Positions 1-5,412 of a stretch of 5,412 nucleotides of DNA are shown piece after piece. Source of the DNA: a bacterium (GTDB taxonomy: Bacteria; UBA9089; UBA9088; JAGUXG01). The number at the start of each line of letters is the position of its first letter. The stretch's first letter is position 1. The stretch covers positions 1-5,412 of the forward strand of contig JAGUXG010000053.1 in assembly GCA_020061965.1 (NCBI GenBank), given 5' to 3'. A program made the translations under genes and the position numbers. A model generated the notes under the pieces. It ran no database searches, was not told the origin of the DNA, and was given only the letters and a program-made list of their open reading frames with translations.

Positions 1-105
1 AAGATTTGTTAATTCTTCAAACACTTGAATCCTTGAAAGACTGTCCCCCCTTGACCCCTTTTTTGCAATAGATTCCTTCACTTGGGTAAATAGTTACGAA
101 AATTT
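1..105. repeat. Left copy of a ~100-bp inverted repeat flanking the gene block
   Basis: Bases 1-97 match the reverse complement of 5282-5377 at about 95% by hand alignment. There are three uninterrupted blocks (1-37, 41-65 and 71-97), separated by about four substitutions and one single-base gap; similarity fades by about 105. The copy begins at the window edge, so it may continue further left. It contains no open reading frame of note and no transposase. It lies 73 bases beyond the rpmE stop, so in the rpmE transcript it would be a 3' untranslated or terminal element. It is probably a dispersed intergenic repeat or MITE-like element; this identity is inference. Confidence 0.9.
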
Positions 106-120
106 AATATATGTTTTCTA

Positions 121-144
121 CATCTCCGCATCTCTGCGGTTAAG
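121..144 (-). repeat. Short CCGCAGAG-type repeat with tetraloop hairpin, downstream of rpmE
   Basis: On the minus strand this reads AACCGCAGAGATGCGG (126-141). It forms a perfect 5-bp stem (126-130 with 135-139) closed by a GAGA loop, which fits the GNRA tetraloop pattern. The ten bases AACCGCAGAG are identical to 3529-3538, in the same sense relative to the upstream gene. No T-run follows in the rpmE direction, so it is not a standard intrinsic terminator, though it may stabilise the 3' end. CCGCAGAG-type repeats are, to my knowledge, common in intergenic DNA of many environmental bacterial genomes. Confidence 0.6.
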
Positions 145-177
145 TGAACTGTTACCTTTGAGATCAAAAAGATTGGA

Positions 178-393
178 CTATTCCTCTTCTTTCTTCTTTT
201 TCTTCTGCCGAGCGATGAATCTTTCTACTCTACCTGCTGTATCAACTAACTTTTGGGTTCCTGTGAAGAATGGGTGGCAGGCAGAACATATCTCCAGCTT
301 GATCTCTTTCTCTGTTGACCTTGTAGGATAGGTTGCCCCACAACTGCACTTGGCAGAAATATCATAATACTCTGGGTGTATCTCTTTCTTCAT
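178..393 (-). CDS. rpmE: 50S ribosomal protein L31, zinc-binding type
   Basis: L31 sits at the bridge between the large and small ribosomal subunits. The 71-residue product has the usual family length and the typical MKKEIHPEY start. The four zinc ligands of the C+ type are visible as C16-x-C18 and C36-x2-C39, followed by the hallmark HPFFTG (40-45) and the TAGRVERF stretch (52-59). The tail, residues 64-71, is five lysines then three glutamates. The start codon overlaps the htpX stop as ATGA (390-393), and a GAGAG sequence inside the htpX end could serve as ribosome binding site, so translational coupling to htpX is likely. In many bacteria rpmE is followed by prfA; here only repeats follow up to the window edge. 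The zinc-binding form is normally used in zinc-replete cells. Identification is secure. Confidence 0.97.
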   Translation of the reverse strand: MKKEIHPEYYDISAKCSCGATYPTRSTEKEIKLEICSACHPFFTGTQKLVDTAGRVERFIARQKKKKKEEE

Positions 394-1226
394 ATCATTC
401 TCTCAAGCCTTTCAATCCTCTCTTCTATTGGTGGATGGGTTGAGAAGAGCTTAAATATACCTCCTCCTGAAAATGGATTGATAATAAACATATGGGCTGT
501 AGCAGGCTGGGCATCCAAAGGAATCCTCTCTGTGCCACCAGCCAATTTTTTAAGTGCTGAAGCAAGACTCATAGGATTTCCACAAAGCCTTGCCCCTGTC
601 TCATCTGCCAGATACTCCCTGCTTCTTGAAATGGCAAGCTGAATAAGCATAGCAGCAATCGGGGCAACAATGATCATAGCTATAAAGACTATCGGGTTTC
701 CTTCCCTATCATCATCCCTTCTGCCTCCAAATATAGCCGCCCATTTAGCCATATCAGCCAGATGGAATATAGCTGTGGCTATGGTTGCAGCAATGGTGGC
801 CACTAAGATGTCCCGATTTTTGATATGACTAAGCTCGTGACTGATAACACCCTCAAGCTCACTTTTTGAAAGGAGCTTTACTATCCCGGCTGTTACAGCC
901 ACTGCCGAGTGTTTTGGGTCCCTTCCTGTAGCAAAAGCATTTGGGGATGGAGAAGGCATAAGATAGACCTTTGGCTTCTCCTGGCCTGATATCTGGCAAA
1001 GATTGTTTACAATCCGATGCACTTCAGGAAGTTCAGTCTCAGATACCTCCTTTGCCCCATACATAGCCAGCACAATCTTATCCGAAAACCAGTAGCTGAT
1101 AAGATTCATGGCTCCAGCTAAAATAAGGGCGATTGTCATTCCGCTCCTTCCACCTATTGCTTGACCTACTAAAAGCAAAAGCACCGACAGACTAAAAAGC
1201 AAAATAAAGGTCTTAAAACCATTCAT
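390..1226 (-). CDS. htpX: HtpX-family membrane zinc metalloprotease (M48)
   Basis: HtpX is an inner-membrane protease that degrades misfolded membrane proteins together with FtsH. The 278-residue length is near that of E. coli HtpX (about 290). Two N-terminal membrane segments lie at about 4-26 and 30-48 and two more at about 140-160 and 178-200. The zinc site is HELSH (130-134), with E131 as catalytic base and H130 and H134 as ligands; the third ligand is E204 in SREYLADE (202-209). Other family signatures are PSPNAFATGR (93-102) and the C-terminal STHPPIEERI (262-271). The start is fixed by a strong AGGAGGA site five bases upstream and by a near-perfect sigma-70 promoter. The gene ends in an ATGA overlap with rpmE. 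Stress control is common for this family, but no CIRCE element is seen; an inverted repeat lies on the -35 box. Identification is secure. Confidence 0.96.
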   Translation of the reverse strand: MNGFKTFILLFSLSVLLLLVGQAIGGRSGMTIALILAGAMNLISYWFSDKIVLAMYGAKEVSETELPEVHRIVNNLCQISGQEKPKVYLMPSPSPNAFATGRDPKHSAVAVTAGIVKLLSKSELEGVISHELSHIKNRDILVATIAATIATAIFHLADMAKWAAIFGGRRDDDREGNPIVFIAMIIVAPIAAMLIQLAISRSREYLADETGARLCGNPMSLASALKKLAGGTERIPLDAQPATAHMFIINPFSGGGIFKLFSTHPPIEERIERLERMI

Positions 1227-1231
1227 TGCAT

Positions 1232-1238
1232 TCCTCCT
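1232..1238 (-). promoter_or_regulatory. Strong ribosome binding site of htpX
   Basis: The minus strand reads AGGAGGA, with five bases between it and the htpX ATG at 1226. It is the only full-consensus Shine-Dalgarno sequence found in front of any gene in the window, and it decides the htpX start. Confidence 0.9.
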
Positions 1239-1258
1239 ACCTTATAATTTTGAACTAA

Positions 1259-1287
1259 ATTATATTCCGCTTCCTACATTTTGTCAA
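1259..1287 (-). promoter_or_regulatory. Consensus sigma-70 promoter of htpX-rpmE
   Basis: On the minus strand the -35 box is TTGACA (1287-1282) and the -10 box TATAAT (1264-1259), both perfect, with the optimal 17-bp spacer. Transcription would start near 1252, leaving a leader of about 25 bases that contains the AGGAGGA site. A promoter this close to consensus would be strong unless repressed, which makes the inverted repeat on its -35 box worth noting. Confidence 0.85.
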
Positions 1288-1300
1288 TTTATAGTTGACA
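1282..1300. promoter_or_regulatory. Candidate operator: TGTCAA-N7-TTGACA inverted repeat
   Basis: Two perfect 6-base arms (1282-1287 and 1295-1300) surround a 7-base AT-rich centre, in the middle of the divergent intergenic region. The left arm is also the htpX -35 box. The right arm is a rightward TTGACA, but no acceptable -10 lies 16-19 bases downstream of it (1317-1325 is purine-rich). This spacing suits a dimeric repressor. It could also be a chance pair of -35-like words; no known regulator is recognised. Confidence 0.4.
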
Positions 1301-1328
1301 GAATGTTTCTTTTAGAAGGAAAGATTTC

Positions 1329-1358
1329 TTGACGCAAATCTCTTTTTGCTCTCATACT
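1329..1358 (+). promoter_or_regulatory. Possible promoter of the rightward genes, giving a leaderless start
   Basis: TTGACG (1329-1334) matches five of six -35 bases, and CATACT (1353-1358) matches four of six -10 bases, with an 18-bp spacer. Transcription would begin around 1365, one base before or at the ATG of the YfhO-like gene. The match is moderate and the call is an inference. Confidence 0.4.
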
Positions 1359-1365
1359 TTACACG

Positions 1366-3576
1366 ATGAAGAGCCTTTTTGCAGTTCTTATCTTGCTGTT
1401 GGTAATCTTTGTTTATTTCTTTGATGCTGCAACCTTTAGAGGGTTCTGGATAACCGGAGACCTTGGTTATAGCGATCTAACTGACTGCTACTGGCAGATC
1501 AAGAGGTTTCTTTCAGATTCATTAAAGGAAGGCAGGCTTCCTTTATGGTGTCCAGACCTTCTTTTAGGCATTCCCTTGCTCTCTGAGGGTGAGATGGGTA
1601 CATTCTATCCGTTAAATTTTTTCTCCTTTCTTCTTCTTCCTCCATATATTGCCTATAACCTCACTACCCTGCTCACATTTTTGATAGCAGGTCTGGCTAC
1701 ATATTTATTCTGTAGGGAAATCGGTCTTAATTTCGCTCCTTCTATTTTGGCTTCTGTGGTCTTTACTCTCTCTGGATACCTCATCACCCATGTAAAACAT
1801 CCATCCAACATCCAGACAGCATCCTTATTTCCTCTATTATTATACTTTGGAGAGAGATTTATAAAGGAGCAGAGGCTTATCTTTCCTATTTTGGCTGGTG
1901 TTGTTCTTTCTTTCCAGATATTTACCGGACATCCACAGGTTATGGTCTATACAAATCTGATATTTGTTCTATACTTTATCCTCAGGGTTCTGACAAGCCT
2001 TAGCCTGAAGAAGAAAAGAAAAGAGAATATAGCCATTGGCATCATTTATAAAGCCAGTCTCCTTCCAATAATGGTTATCATTGGCCTTGGGCTTTCTGCT
2101 TGCCAACTTTTTCCTACAATGGAGCTTCTGGAGCAATCAGGAAGAAAAATAGGTGGTGCTATCCATGAGCTTGACAGATTTCCCTTTCATTACTCAGAGC
2201 TTGTTAGATTTATCCTTCCATACTTTTATGGCGATCCTTACCTCGCAAACCACAAGACACCCTGGGACGGGCTTTTCTGGGAGAATACAGGATATATTGG
2301 CATCTTGCCTCTTATTCTTTCTTGCCTGGCTATAGCCAGAATAAAGACGAACAGATATATCCTTGTCTTGACCATCATTCTTGTTCTCTCTCTTATTCTC
2401 TCTTTTGGCAAATATAGCCCGCTATTCTTTCTCCTCAAGTTGCCACCTCTATCAAGCTACAGATTTCCAAACAGATTTTTGTTGATTGTTGGATTCTCTT
2501 TGGCTATTCTCTCTGCCTTTGGTCTGGAGGAGATAGGAAAAAGGATAAAATCAAGGGCGAGGCATCTTCTTTTCTTTCTTATAATCTCTATTGTCTTTCT
2601 TGACCTCTTCAAGTTTGGAAGTCATCACAACCCGACCATTTCTGCAAAAAAGTGGCTCAAGCCACCTGAGTCTGTCAAATTCTTAAAGCAAAATATAGGG
2701 ATGGATAGAGTCTATTCTGTGGGAAGCGTCATCACCAGAAACAACCTTTATTTTACTTACGGCTGGAAGAATTCCGATGTTTATCTTAAGCATAGAGAGG
2801 TTCTCTCTGCAAGCACAAACCTTGAACATGGACTCCAGAGCCCTGGGATATATCTAACTTTCTTTCCCATCAGACCATACATTTTTGAGATGAGGCTCGC
2901 TGGGATAGCCTTAGACTCAGCAAGTTATACTGGAGAGGTTTCACCTGATATTTTAAGGCTTTTAAGCCTGCTCAATGTGAAATACCTTGTCTCCTGCTTC
3001 TCTTTGAACCTGCCCATTGTAGAAGAGATAAAGCTTGATTGGCAACTTCCATCTGTGAAGATTTATGAGAACAGGGATGTTTTCCCACGGGCTTATGTTG
3101 TAGGAAAGTCATTTTTCGTTCAGGACCCAAACACTATCATTAATATTCTTTCTTCTGACTGGTTTAATCCAAGAAAGATGGTAATTTTAGAGGAGCAGGG
3201 GCCTCTCGGCTCTGAGGATATAGGCTTTTCAGATTGTAAAATCTTGAAATATAAAGACGATAGGGTGGAGATTTCCGCTAAGATGACAAAGCCTGGGTAT
3301 CTGGTGCTTACGGACAGTAACTACCCTGGCTGGAAGGCCTATGTTGATAAGAAAGAGGCCCATATTTATTATGCAAACTGTGCCTTTCGTGCGGTCTTTT
3401 TAGAGGAGGGAGAGCACAAGGTTGAGTTTCGCTACTGCCCAGATTCTTTTAAGAAGGGTGCGGCAATAACCATAGCCACTATTTTTTTGATAGTCTTAGC
3501 GATGCTTTTCTTAAGATTAAGAAAGTATAACCGCAGAGGCACGAGGGCACAGAGAATAAATCTCTTTTTACTCTAA
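1366..3576 (+). CDS. YfhO-family multi-membrane-spanning protein (GT-C glycosyltransferase-like)
   Basis: YfhO proteins are large polytopic GT-C type membrane proteins; the Bacillus and Listeria members are linked to glycosylation of envelope polymers from lipid-linked sugars. This 736-residue product has a first membrane segment (3-19), then an outside loop with D32, D37 and D40 and the family pattern PLW (59-61), GIPL (68-71), FYPLN (80-84). About ten more hydrophobic segments run to about 416, including GHPQ (188-191), FPTMELLEQSGR (249-260) and SYRFPNRF (364-371). A large extracytoplasmic domain (about 417-697) carries the typical LTDSNYPGWKAYVD (648-661), and a last membrane segment lies at about 698-717. 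No Shine-Dalgarno sequence precedes the ATG, and an in-frame TGA at 1330 rules out a longer start from ATG, GTG or TTG. The last 15 residues (722-736) are encoded by a repeat. The family call is firm; acceptor and sugar are unknown. Confidence 0.88.
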   Translation: MKSLFAVLILLLVIFVYFFDAATFRGFWITGDLGYSDLTDCYWQIKRFLSDSLKEGRLPLWCPDLLLGIPLLSEGEMGTFYPLNFFSFLLLPPYIAYNLTTLLTFLIAGLATYLFCREIGLNFAPSILASVVFTLSGYLITHVKHPSNIQTASLFPLLLYFGERFIKEQRLIFPILAGVVLSFQIFTGHPQVMVYTNLIFVLYFILRVLTSLSLKKKRKENIAIGIIYKASLLPIMVIIGLGLSACQLFPTMELLEQSGRKIGGAIHELDRFPFHYSELVRFILPYFYGDPYLANHKTPWDGLFWENTGYIGILPLILSCLAIARIKTNRYILVLTIILVLSLILSFGKYSPLFFLLKLPPLSSYRFPNRFLLIVGFSLAILSAFGLEEIGKRIKSRARHLLFFLIISIVFLDLFKFGSHHNPTISAKKWLKPPESVKFLKQNIGMDRVYSVGSVITRNNLYFTYGWKNSDVYLKHREVLSASTNLEHGLQSPGIYLTFFPIRPYIFEMRLAGIALDSASYTGEVSPDILRLLSLLNVKYLVSCFSLNLPIVEEIKLDWQLPSVKIYENRDVFPRAYVVGKSFFVQDPNTIINILSSDWFNPRKMVILEEQGPLGSEDIGFSDCKILKYKDDRVEISAKMTKPGYLVLTDSNYPGWKAYVDKKEAHIYYANCAFRAVFLEEGEHKVEFRYCPDSFKKGAAITIATIFLIVLAMLFLRLRKYNRRGTRAQRINLFLL

Positions 3577-3590
3577 AGTCTCTGCGGTAA
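3529..3590 (+). repeat. CCGCAGAG-type inverted repeat spanning the YfhO stop codon
   Basis: The arms ACCGCAGAG (3530-3538) and CTCTGCGGT (3580-3588) are perfect complements and can extend by one G-T and one C-G pair. Inside lies a second small hairpin, AGAGA (3551-3555) with TCTCT (3561-3565), followed by a short T-run that ends at 3569. The element includes the last 15 codons and the stop of the YfhO-like gene and ends 16 bases before resB. The nested stem could attenuate transcription into resB-ccsA, but both stems are modest. It shares AACCGCAGAG with the copy near 121-144. Confidence 0.75.
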
Positions 3591-3605
3591 GAATTTTCTT
3601 GAAAG

Positions 3606-4499
3606 ATGAAGAAGGTGTTCAGTCTTTTTAGTTCCATAAAGATGGCTATGTGTTTGCTGATTCTCCTGATATTGGCCTGCCTTATTGGAAGTCTTGCCCA
3701 GATAGACATTTATCGTTCGCCTTTCTTTATGGCAATATTAATCCTGATCAGCCTGAGCATCACTGCCTGCTCTATCTCAAAAAAGCCAAAGAGAATAGGA
3801 GTCTATATCACCCATATTAGTATCCTCGTTATTCTGTTTGGTACTGCGATAGACAATATCTTCGGATTCAAAGCTTATGTGGAGATTAAAGAGAAAGAGA
3901 CAGTCCCTATCTTTGATTTCAATCTGAGGCTTGATGATTTTATATTAGAGTATTACCCTGACTCCAATACACCCAAAGACTATAAGAGCGTCTTGACTGT
4001 CTTGGAAAAAGGAAGACCAGTACTGACAGAGACAATAGAGGTGAATCATCCCTTAGTCTATAAAGGAGTCTGGTTTTATCAGGCAGATTATAGCCTTGAT
4101 GTAGATACAGTAAAGATAGCCTTTGCTGGAGATGATTTTAGAGTAAAGATTGGAGAGACCTTTTCTCTTCCAGAAGGTGATGTAAGGGTCAAAGTAAGCA
4201 AATTCCTTCCTGACTTTGTTCTGGATGGAAAGGAAGCCTATTCAAGGTCAGGGAGCTTGAATAATCCAGCAATAAAATTAGATGTATATGAAGGAGAGAG
4301 ACTGAAGTTCAGCCAGTGGGCCTTCTATAAATTTCCAGATTATCATCAAAAGAAAGGGTATGATTTCAGGCTTACTTCCTTTTCTGGGACAGAATTGACA
4401 GGTTTACAGGTGATCAGAAGCCCGGGATTAGCTTTTGTCTTCTCAGGCTTTGGATTATTGAGCTTAGGGATAATTGCCTCTATATTTAAGAAAAAATGA
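3606..4499 (+). CDS. resB: Cytochrome c biogenesis protein ResB/Ccs1 (compact form)
   Basis: ResB is the partner of CcsA in the system II cytochrome c synthase, which exports haem and joins it to CXXCH motifs outside the membrane. The 297-residue protein is short for the family, which is often 400 or more. Order: SSIKMAMCLL (9-18) opening the first membrane segment (about 14-31), second segment (about 40-56), third (about 66-84) with H70 in THISILVILFG, an extracytoplasmic domain (about 88-265) with the family motif NHPLVYKGVWFYQADY (147-162), then GLQVIRSPG (266-274) and a last segment (about 273-293). H70 is the likely membrane haem-ligand histidine. The gene starts 29 bases after the YfhO-like stop, has only a weak GAAAG before its ATG, and ends in an ATGA overlap with ccsA. 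The family call is secure. Confidence 0.93.
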   Translation: MKKVFSLFSSIKMAMCLLILLILACLIGSLAQIDIYRSPFFMAILILISLSITACSISKKPKRIGVYITHISILVILFGTAIDNIFGFKAYVEIKEKETVPIFDFNLRLDDFILEYYPDSNTPKDYKSVLTVLEKGRPVLTETIEVNHPLVYKGVWFYQADYSLDVDTVKIAFAGDDFRVKIGETFSLPEGDVRVKVSKFLPDFVLDGKEAYSRSGSLNNPAIKLDVYEGERLKFSQWAFYKFPDYHQKKGYDFRLTSFSGTELTGLQVIRSPGLAFVFSGFGLLSLGIIASIFKKK

Positions 4500-5233
4500 A
4501 TAGCCATATCTTATTTACTATTGCTTTGGCTTTCTATGGGACAAGCATCCTTTTTTACTTGCCTGGAAGGCAGGGAAGGCCTCCTTTATTGACGGGTTTG
4601 ATTATTCATAGCGTAGGGTTGGTGATAAGGACAATAGAGGCAGACCATCCACCATTCACAAATCTATATGAGTCTTTAGTCTTCTTCTCTTGGTCTATTC
4701 TCTTTATTTGCCTATTTATTGAGCCTAAAAGGATTTTCAGTAGATTTGTTGTTGGACTGGCATTTTTGTTCCTTTTATCTGCCTTATCGCTTGGTCCAAA
4801 ATATAAAGAGATCACACCATTGGTGCCTGCTCTGCAGAGCTATTGGCTCTTCTTCCATGTAGCAGTTTGCTTTTTGGCCTATGGCTCTTTTGCTCTCTCA
4901 TTTGTAGTCAGTCTATTCTATCTTTTGAAAGAGGAGGCTTCTTTGGAGAAAATAGTTTATAGGTCAATCGTCATTGGGTTTGTTCTTCTTGCCTTAGGTA
5001 TAATCACAGGTGCGGTCTGGGCACACTATGCATGGGGAGCATACTGGAGCTGGGACCCAAAGGAGACATGGGCACTTATCACCTGGCTAATCTATGCCTC
5101 CTATCTTCATTTGAGGGCTATTGGCTGGAGAGATAAAAGATCAGCGTGGCTCGCTATAATCGGATTTTCTGCTTGTCTCTTCACCTACTTAGGGGTAAAC
5201 TTTCTCTTGCCAGGGTTACATAGCTATATGTAG
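4496..5233 (+). CDS. ccsA: Cytochrome c biogenesis protein CcsA/ResC (WWD haem-handling protein)
   Basis: CcsA presents haem at the outer face of the membrane through its WWD domain and, with ResB, attaches it to apocytochrome c. The 245-residue protein is mostly membrane segments (about eight). It has the early PPFTNLYES motif (52-60) and the tryptophan-rich WWD stretch, positions 175-192, with W175, W180, W184, W186, D187, P188 and W192. Histidines fitting the known ligand set are H121 before the WWD (P-His1), H205 in the following helix (TM-His2) and H241 near the C-terminus (P-His2); with H70 of ResB the set of four is complete. The ATG overlaps the resB stop (ATGA, 4496-4499) with only a poor AAGAAA upstream, so translation probably depends on resB. 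No resA or ccdA is present in the window. A CcmC/CcmF identity is less likely because of the paired resB. Confidence 0.94.
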   Translation: MNSHILFTIALAFYGTSILFYLPGRQGRPPLLTGLIIHSVGLVIRTIEADHPPFTNLYESLVFFSWSILFICLFIEPKRIFSRFVVGLAFLFLLSALSLGPKYKEITPLVPALQSYWLFFHVAVCFLAYGSFALSFVVSLFYLLKEEASLEKIVYRSIVIGFVLLALGIITGAVWAHYAWGAYWSWDPKETWALITWLIYASYLHLRAIGWRDKRSAWLAIIGFSACLFTYLGVNFLLPGLHSYM

Positions 5234-5272
5234 GATAATTTCTATATTTCGCACTCTACAATAGGGATTAGC

Positions 5273-5377
5273 TAATTTTTTGTAACTATTTACCCAAGTG
5301 AAGGAATCCATTACAAAAAAGGGGTCAAGGGGGGACAGGATTCAAGGATTCAAGTGTTTGAAGAATTAACAAATCTT
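5273..5377. repeat. Right, inverted copy of the ~100-bp flanking repeat
   Basis: This is the reverse complement of 1-105 at about 95% identity. It starts 40 bases after the ccsA stop. Read in the ccsA direction it runs from GTAACTATTTACCC through a six-A run and two G-rich blocks (GGGGTCAA, GGGGGGACAG) to ATTCAAGGATTCAAG and a weak hairpin (TTCAA 5349-5353 with TTGAA 5358-5362). The stretch 5234-5272 before it is AT-rich with no gene; a palindrome ATTAGCTAAT (5267-5276) runs into a T-run, too weak and loop-less to call a terminator. Confidence 0.9.
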
Positions 5378-5412
5378 TCTTTCATCTCCCCCTCCACCCC
5401 TTGATTCCTTGA
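5372..5412. other. Pyrimidine-rich intergenic stretch
   Basis: Apart from a few purines, this end of the window is C and T on the plus strand, including TCTCCCCCTCCACCCC (5385-5400). It closes with TTGATTCCTTGA, similar to TTGAATCCTTGA (25-36) in the left repeat. No gene is seen. It may be the start of a further repeat unit cut by the window edge. Confidence 0.4.

Noticed and set aside
126..139. Intrinsic terminator for htpX-rpmE
   Set aside because: The stem is only 5 bp and no T-run follows it in the direction of transcription.
376..642. Open frame of 88 codons on the plus strand
   Set aside because: It is antisense to the conserved 3' half of htpX, has no recognisable protein features and no ribosome site; it is a shadow of the real gene.
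1329..1424. Possible 31-codon leader peptide starting with TTG after AGAAGGAAAG and overlapping the YfhO-like start
   Set aside because: The ribosome-site-like stretch is suggestive, but the frame ends far inside the next gene, so coupling is awkward, and the peptide has no attenuator-like codon run.
2153..2438. Two short open frames inside the YfhO-like gene (60 codons plus strand, 66 codons minus strand)
   Set aside because: Both lie within the conserved part of the YfhO-like coding sequence and look like frame shadows.
3479..3709. Open frame of 76 codons on the minus strand across the YfhO-resB junction
   Set aside because: It lies antisense to two well-supported genes and runs through the inverted repeat; the product has no family features.
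4606..4815. Open frame of 69 codons on the minus strand
   Set aside because: It is antisense to the conserved membrane region of ccsA and has no supporting features.
1..5377. A composite transposon or integrative element bounded by the end repeats
   Set aside because: No transposase, integrase or cargo-type gene is present, and the repeat itself does not have matching short terminal inverted repeats; a dispersed repeat pair explains the data better.

Overview
The window (about 40% G+C by eye) carries five complete protein genes in two divergent blocks, framed by two inverted copies of a ~100-bp non-coding repeat. It looks chromosomal and bacterial. The source is probably an uncultivated, didermal or deep-branching lineage with system II cytochrome c maturation and many dispersed intergenic repeats; I cannot name a phylum. 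No phage, plasmid, CRISPR, rRNA or tRNA feature is visible.

Layout: 1-105, left copy of the repeat; 121-144, a short CCGCAGAG-type repeat with a small hairpin; 178-393 (-), ribosomal protein L31 (rpmE); 390-1226 (-), the membrane zinc protease HtpX, whose stop codon overlaps the rpmE start (ATGA). The divergent intergenic region 1227-1365 holds a consensus-quality sigma-70 promoter for htpX (TTGACA, 17 bp, TATAAT), an inverted repeat TGTCAA-N7-TTGACA lying on its -35 box, and a weaker promoter for the rightward genes. 1366-3576 (+) is a YfhO-family multi-membrane-spanning protein (GT-C glycosyltransferase-like), whose last 15 codons lie in a second CCGCAGAG-type repeat (3529-3590). 3606-4499 (+) is a compact ResB/Ccs1 and 4496-5233 (+) is CcsA/ResC, again joined by an ATGA overlap. 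5273-5377 is the right, inverted copy of the end repeat, and 5372-5412 is a pyrimidine-rich stretch.

How the genes work together: ResB and CcsA are the two halves of the system II cytochrome c synthase, which moves haem across the membrane and attaches it to apocytochrome c. Between them they carry the WWD motif and candidates for all four haem-ligand histidines. HtpX is inner-membrane quality control, translationally coupled here to L31. The YfhO-like protein probably acts in envelope glycosylation and has no clear functional link to its neighbours.

I see no convincing new multi-gene system. The most notable things are the non-coding elements: the ~95% identical repeat at both ends, which sits in the same sense downstream of both outward-facing transcription units; a repeat that has become part of the YfhO C-terminus; and the promoter/operator arrangement between the divergent genes.
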